Shown in pieces: positions 61,187 to 64,000 of a DNA stretch of 64,000 bases. Made by a program: the position numbers and the translations under genes. Source of the DNA: Pseudanabaena frigida (lineage in GTDB: Bacteria > Cyanobacteriota > Cyanobacteriia > Pseudanabaenales > Pseudanabaenaceae); contig QBML01000003.1 of the NCBI GenBank assembly GCA_003242085.1, forward strand, positions 62,001 to 126,000, in the 5' to 3' direction. How positions within the stretch are numbered: position 1 is the first letter of the stretch; every line of letters begins with the position of its first letter. The notes under the pieces are model-generated. The model was given only the letters and a program-made list of their open reading frames with translations. It did not search any database and was not told the DNA's origin.

Positions 61187-64000
61187 CTGAATACAAAGAC
61201 ACCGTTAACTTACCGCAAACCAACTTTTCCATGCGGGCAAATGCGATCGCGCGCGAACCAGAGATTCAAAAATTTTGGCAGGAGCAAGGGATTTACGAAG
61301 ACTTAAGCAGTAATAACAAGGGTGATATTTTTACACTCCATGATGGCCCCCCATACGCCAATGGCACGCTGCACATGGGTCATGCCTTGGGCAAATCTTT
61401 GAAAGATATTATTAATCGCTATCAACTTTTGCGTGGACGAAAAGCTCGCTATGTCTTAGGTTGGGACTGTCATGGCTTACCGATCGAGCTTAAGGTACTG
61501 CAAAATATCAAAGCTGAGGAGCGTGCTAATCTGACACCTCTGCAATTGCGGAAACGGGCAAAAGAATTTGCACTGCAAACCATTGGCGAACAGGCGGCAG
61601 TTTTTAAGCGTTTAGGAGTTTGGGGCGATTATGAGAATGCCTATTACACTCTGAAGCCCGAATATGAAGCCGCCCAAATCGAGGTATTCGGAAAAATTGC
61701 CCTGAAAGGCTATATCTATCGTGGTCTCAAGCCTGTGTATTGGTCGCCTAGTTCCCATACAGCACTTGCAGAAGCAGAATTGGAATATCCTGAAAACCAT
61801 ATTTCGCGCAGTATCTATGTCGCGTTTCCTATCACCAAGCCTAGCGATAAGTTGAAGGCGATCGCCGATCTGCCTAATCTCCATGCCGTAATCTGGACAA
61901 CAACTCCTTGGACAATTCCGGCAAACTTAGGAATTAGCGCTAATCCCCATCTCAGCTACAGCATTGTCTCTGCTGGTGACAAGAACTATATCGTCGCCAC
62001 AGAACTGGTAGAGAAGTTAGCCGCAACCTTTGAGCAAGCTTTGGAAGTGAAATATACATTTAAAGGTGATGTTCTTGAAGGTGCGATCGCAAAACATCCG
62101 ATTGTGGATCGCCCCAGCCCAATTGTTCTCGGCGATCACGTCACTGCTGAGTCAGGTACGGGTTTGGTACATACCGCACCAAATCACGGTCAAGATGACT
62201 TTGTGGTGGGCAAAAAATATCATTTGGGAATGATTTCCCTTGTTGACGATCGCGGTATTTTCAATGATGATGCTGGCGAAGAGTTGGCAGGATTGAGCGT
62301 CCTTAAGGAAGGCAATGCTAAGGTTGTAGAAATCTTGACAGCCAATGGAACTCTAATTAAAGAAGAAGCCTATAACCACAAATATCCCTACGATTGGCGC
62401 ACTAAAAAGCCTGTAATTGTCAGAGCTACCGAACAATGGTTTGCCTCCGTTGATGGTTTCCGCGAAGAAGCACTGAAATCGATCAAAGAAGTCAGATGGA
62501 TTCCTGCGATCGGTGAGAATCGGATCACCTCAATGGTACAAGAGCGATCGGACTGGTGTATTTCCCGTCAGCGCACTTGGGGTGTGCCGATTCCCGTATT
62601 CTATGATGAAGAAACTAACGAGTCGCTACTTACGGAAGAGACGGTCAAGCATATTCAGGAACTAATTCGCGAACATGGTTCTGATGTGTGGTGGGAAAGA
62701 GAAGTAGAGGAATTGCTTCCTGAATCCTATAAAAATAACGGTCGCAAGTATCGCAAAGGTACGGACACGATGGATGTCTGGTTTGACTCTGGTTCTTCAT
62801 GGGCAGGCGTACTTGGCGGTGAAAGCCATAATTCTAAACTGGTTCCCTACGAACTAAACTATCCTGCGGATATCTACCTCGAAGGTTCCGATCAACATCG
62901 CGGTTGGTTCCAATCTTCACTCCTTACGAGTGTGGCAACTAATGGCTATGCTCCCTACAAGACCGTGTTAACTCATGGTTTCTTGTTAGACGAGAAGGGA
63001 CAAAAGATGAGTAAATCCCTCGGCAACATTGTCGATCCGATGGTGGTGATCAATGGTGGCAAAGACCAGAAGAAAGAGCCTCCCTATGGTGCGGATGTGA
63101 TCCGTCTCTGGGCGGCGAGTGTAGACTATAGCAGCGATGTTCCCGTTGGTAAGACGATTTTGGCGCAGATGTCCGATGTATCGCGCAAGATTCGCAATAC
63201 GGCAAGATTCCTGCTCAGTAATCTTTTCGACTTCGATCCTGCAAAAGATGCCGTTGCCTATGCAGATTTACCAGAAAGCGATCGCTATATCCTGCATCGT
63301 CTCTCTGAAGTCACCAAAGACATCACCGAAGCCTACGACAAGTTTCAATTCTCGCGTTTCTTCCAAGTGATTCAAAACTTCTGCACGGTGGATTTATCTA
63401 ACTTCTATTTGGATATTGCCAAAGATCGCCTCTACATCAGTGCTCCCAACACTGCCCGTCGCCGCAGTTGCCAAACAGTGTTGATGTATTGCTTAGAGGC
63501 AATTGCTAAGGCGATCGCCCCAGTCCTCTCCCACACCGCCGAGGATATCTGGCAATATTTACCCTATCCTGTACCCCAAAAGTCTGTATTTCAATCAGGT
63601 TGGTTTGTTGCCCATGATGAATGGCATAAGCCCGAACTTGCGACTAAGTGGGAATATCTACGCGAAGTTCGATCGGAAGTAAATAAAGTTTTGGAATCAG
63701 CACGAACAGGTAAACTTATTGGCGCACCATTGGAAGCTAAGGTCTTGCTGACCGTATCTGATGTAACCCAGAAGAATTATTTAGCTTCTCTCGGTGAAGA
63801 GTTACGTTATCTTTTCATCGTTTCTCAAGCGGCGATCGTCGAAGAATTACCAGCTTCTGACTTTACATGTGCAGCTGAGAACCTCAAGATTGCTGTAATC
63901 AAAGCCGATGGCGAAAAATGCCCCCGCTGCTGGAACTATTCCACCCATATCGGTGAATCTACCGAGCATCCTCATATCTGCGATCGCTGCGTCGGCGCAT
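61141..64000 (+). CDS. ileS: Isoleucyl-tRNA synthetase (runs off right edge)
   Basis: The window ends in frame after 953 codons. Class I motifs are PYANGTLHMGHA (HIGH) and DEKGQKMSKSLGN (KMSKS), with an editing domain between them and the zinc-binding CPRCWNY...CDRC at the end. The C-terminus is just outside. The ATG at 61141 is preceded by GGGAGG 36 bp upstream. Its first 15 codons and promoter are duplicated 8.7 kb upstream. Between the two copies lies the five-gene restriction-like system. Confidence 0.95.
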   Translation, partial: MTSAPKAKPENLTDSPEYKDTVNLPQTNFSMRANAIAREPEIQKFWQEQGIYEDLSSNNKGDIFTLHDGPPYANGTLHMGHALGKSLKDIINRYQLLRGRKARYVLGWDCHGLPIELKVLQNIKAEERANLTPLQLRKRAKEFALQTIGEQAAVFKRLGVWGDYENAYYTLKPEYEAAQIEVFGKIALKGYIYRGLKPVYWSPSSHTALAEAELEYPENHISRSIYVAFPITKPSDKLKAIADLPNLHAVIWTTTPWTIPANLGISANPHLSYSIVSAGDKNYIVATELVEKLAATFEQALEVKYTFKGDVLEGAIAKHPIVDRPSPIVLGDHVTAESGTGLVHTAPNHGQDDFVVGKKYHLGMISLVDDRGIFNDDAGEELAGLSVLKEGNAKVVEILTANGTLIKEEAYNHKYPYDWRTKKPVIVRATEQWFASVDGFREEALKSIKEVRWIPAIGENRITSMVQERSDWCISRQRTWGVPIPVFYDEETNESLLTEETVKHIQELIREHGSDVWWEREVEELLPESYKNNGRKYRKGTDTMDVWFDSGSSWAGVLGGESHNSKLVPYELNYPADIYLEGSDQHRGWFQSSLLTSVATNGYAPYKTVLTHGFLLDEKGQKMSKSLGNIVDPMVVINGGKDQKKEPPYGADVIRLWAASVDYSSDVPVGKTILAQMSDVSRKIRNTARFLLSNLFDFDPAKDAVAYADLPESDRYILHRLSEVTKDITEAYDKFQFSRFFQVIQNFCTVDLSNFYLDIAKDRLYISAPNTARRRSCQTVLMYCLEAIAKAIAPVLSHTAEDIWQYLPYPVPQKSVFQSGWFVAHDEWHKPELATKWEYLREVRSEVNKVLESARTGKLIGAPLEAKVLLTVSDVTQKNYLASLGEELRYLFIVSQAAIVEELPASDFTCAAENLKIAVIKADGEKCPRCWNYSTHIGESTEHPHICDRCVGA

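Noticed and set aside
1..64000. CRISPR array
   Set aside because: The tandem repeats at 51.4-52.3 kb are degenerate, lack unique spacers of regular length and have no cas genes.
1..64000. tRNA, rRNA or riboswitch genes in intergenic regions
   Set aside because: No T-loop (GGTTCRA-type) or cloverleaf signature, and no known riboswitch core, was recognised in the gaps by reading.

Overview
The window reads as a cyanobacterial chromosome segment. The reasons are the dense HIP1 palindrome (GCGATCGC) in most core genes, a phosphoribulokinase at the left edge, the clock-input protein LdpA, a Ycf45-type R3H/AAA protein, a DesC-type desaturase, and the SSADH/2-oxoglutarate decarboxylase pair that closes the cyanobacterial TCA cycle. 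A filamentous, Pseudanabaena-like host is only a guess. Coding strands alternate often and most transcription units are short.

Layout. 0-9.2 kb: phosphoribulokinase, a PQQ-propeller protein, a creatininase-family hydrolase, a desaturase/MetX-like pair, a large SF2 helicase and a type III glutamine synthetase. 9.2-13.8 kb: two paralogous DUF4157 (eCIS-cargo-type) proteins with a shared N-terminus and promoter but different C-terminal payloads, one an ADP-ribosyltransferase; the first is inserted inside a broken ada/ogt-like DNA-repair gene. 13.8-29.7 kb: redox/LysR genes, a NAD operon (pncB-nadD-Nudix regulator), der, dxr, a toxin-antitoxin pair, desC, a MerR regulator with a textbook operator, and the TCA bypass. 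29.7-38.4 kb: a trypsin-like peptidase, a DUF433/DUF5615 pair, an M16 peptidase, a YciI-ECF42 cassette beside hisS, and holB. 38.5-43.3 kb: a two-gene CBASS (patatin phospholipase plus CD-NTase), VapBC and a TMEM175-type channel. 43.3-50.1 kb: ldpA, the R3H/AAA protein, pyrE, a glycosyltransferase and a radical SAM/SPASM protein. 50.3-61.0 kb: an accessory region with a HEPN/AbiU2-like protein, a second DUF433/DUF5615 pair and a five-gene methylase / MORC-like ATPase / Z1 helicase / PD-(D/E)XK / AIPR operon. 61.1-64.0 kb: ileS, running off the window.

The recurring theme is how accessory modules sit against housekeeping genes. The five-gene system lies between two almost identical 150-bp copies of the ileS promoter and 5' end. 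The YciI-ECF42 cassette has relics of the hisS 3' end on its far side. VapBC lies between 54-bp direct repeats. A DUF433/DUF5615 pair interrupts a degenerate ~54-bp tandem array. The first DUF4157 gene splits ada. No integrase or transposase was recognised, so the mechanism is open.

Intergenic DNA is rich in long perfect hairpins that mostly end in a three-base loop closed by GC...GC, and in a ~105-bp composite palindromic element present three times. No tRNA, rRNA, CRISPR array, riboswitch or replication origin was recognised.
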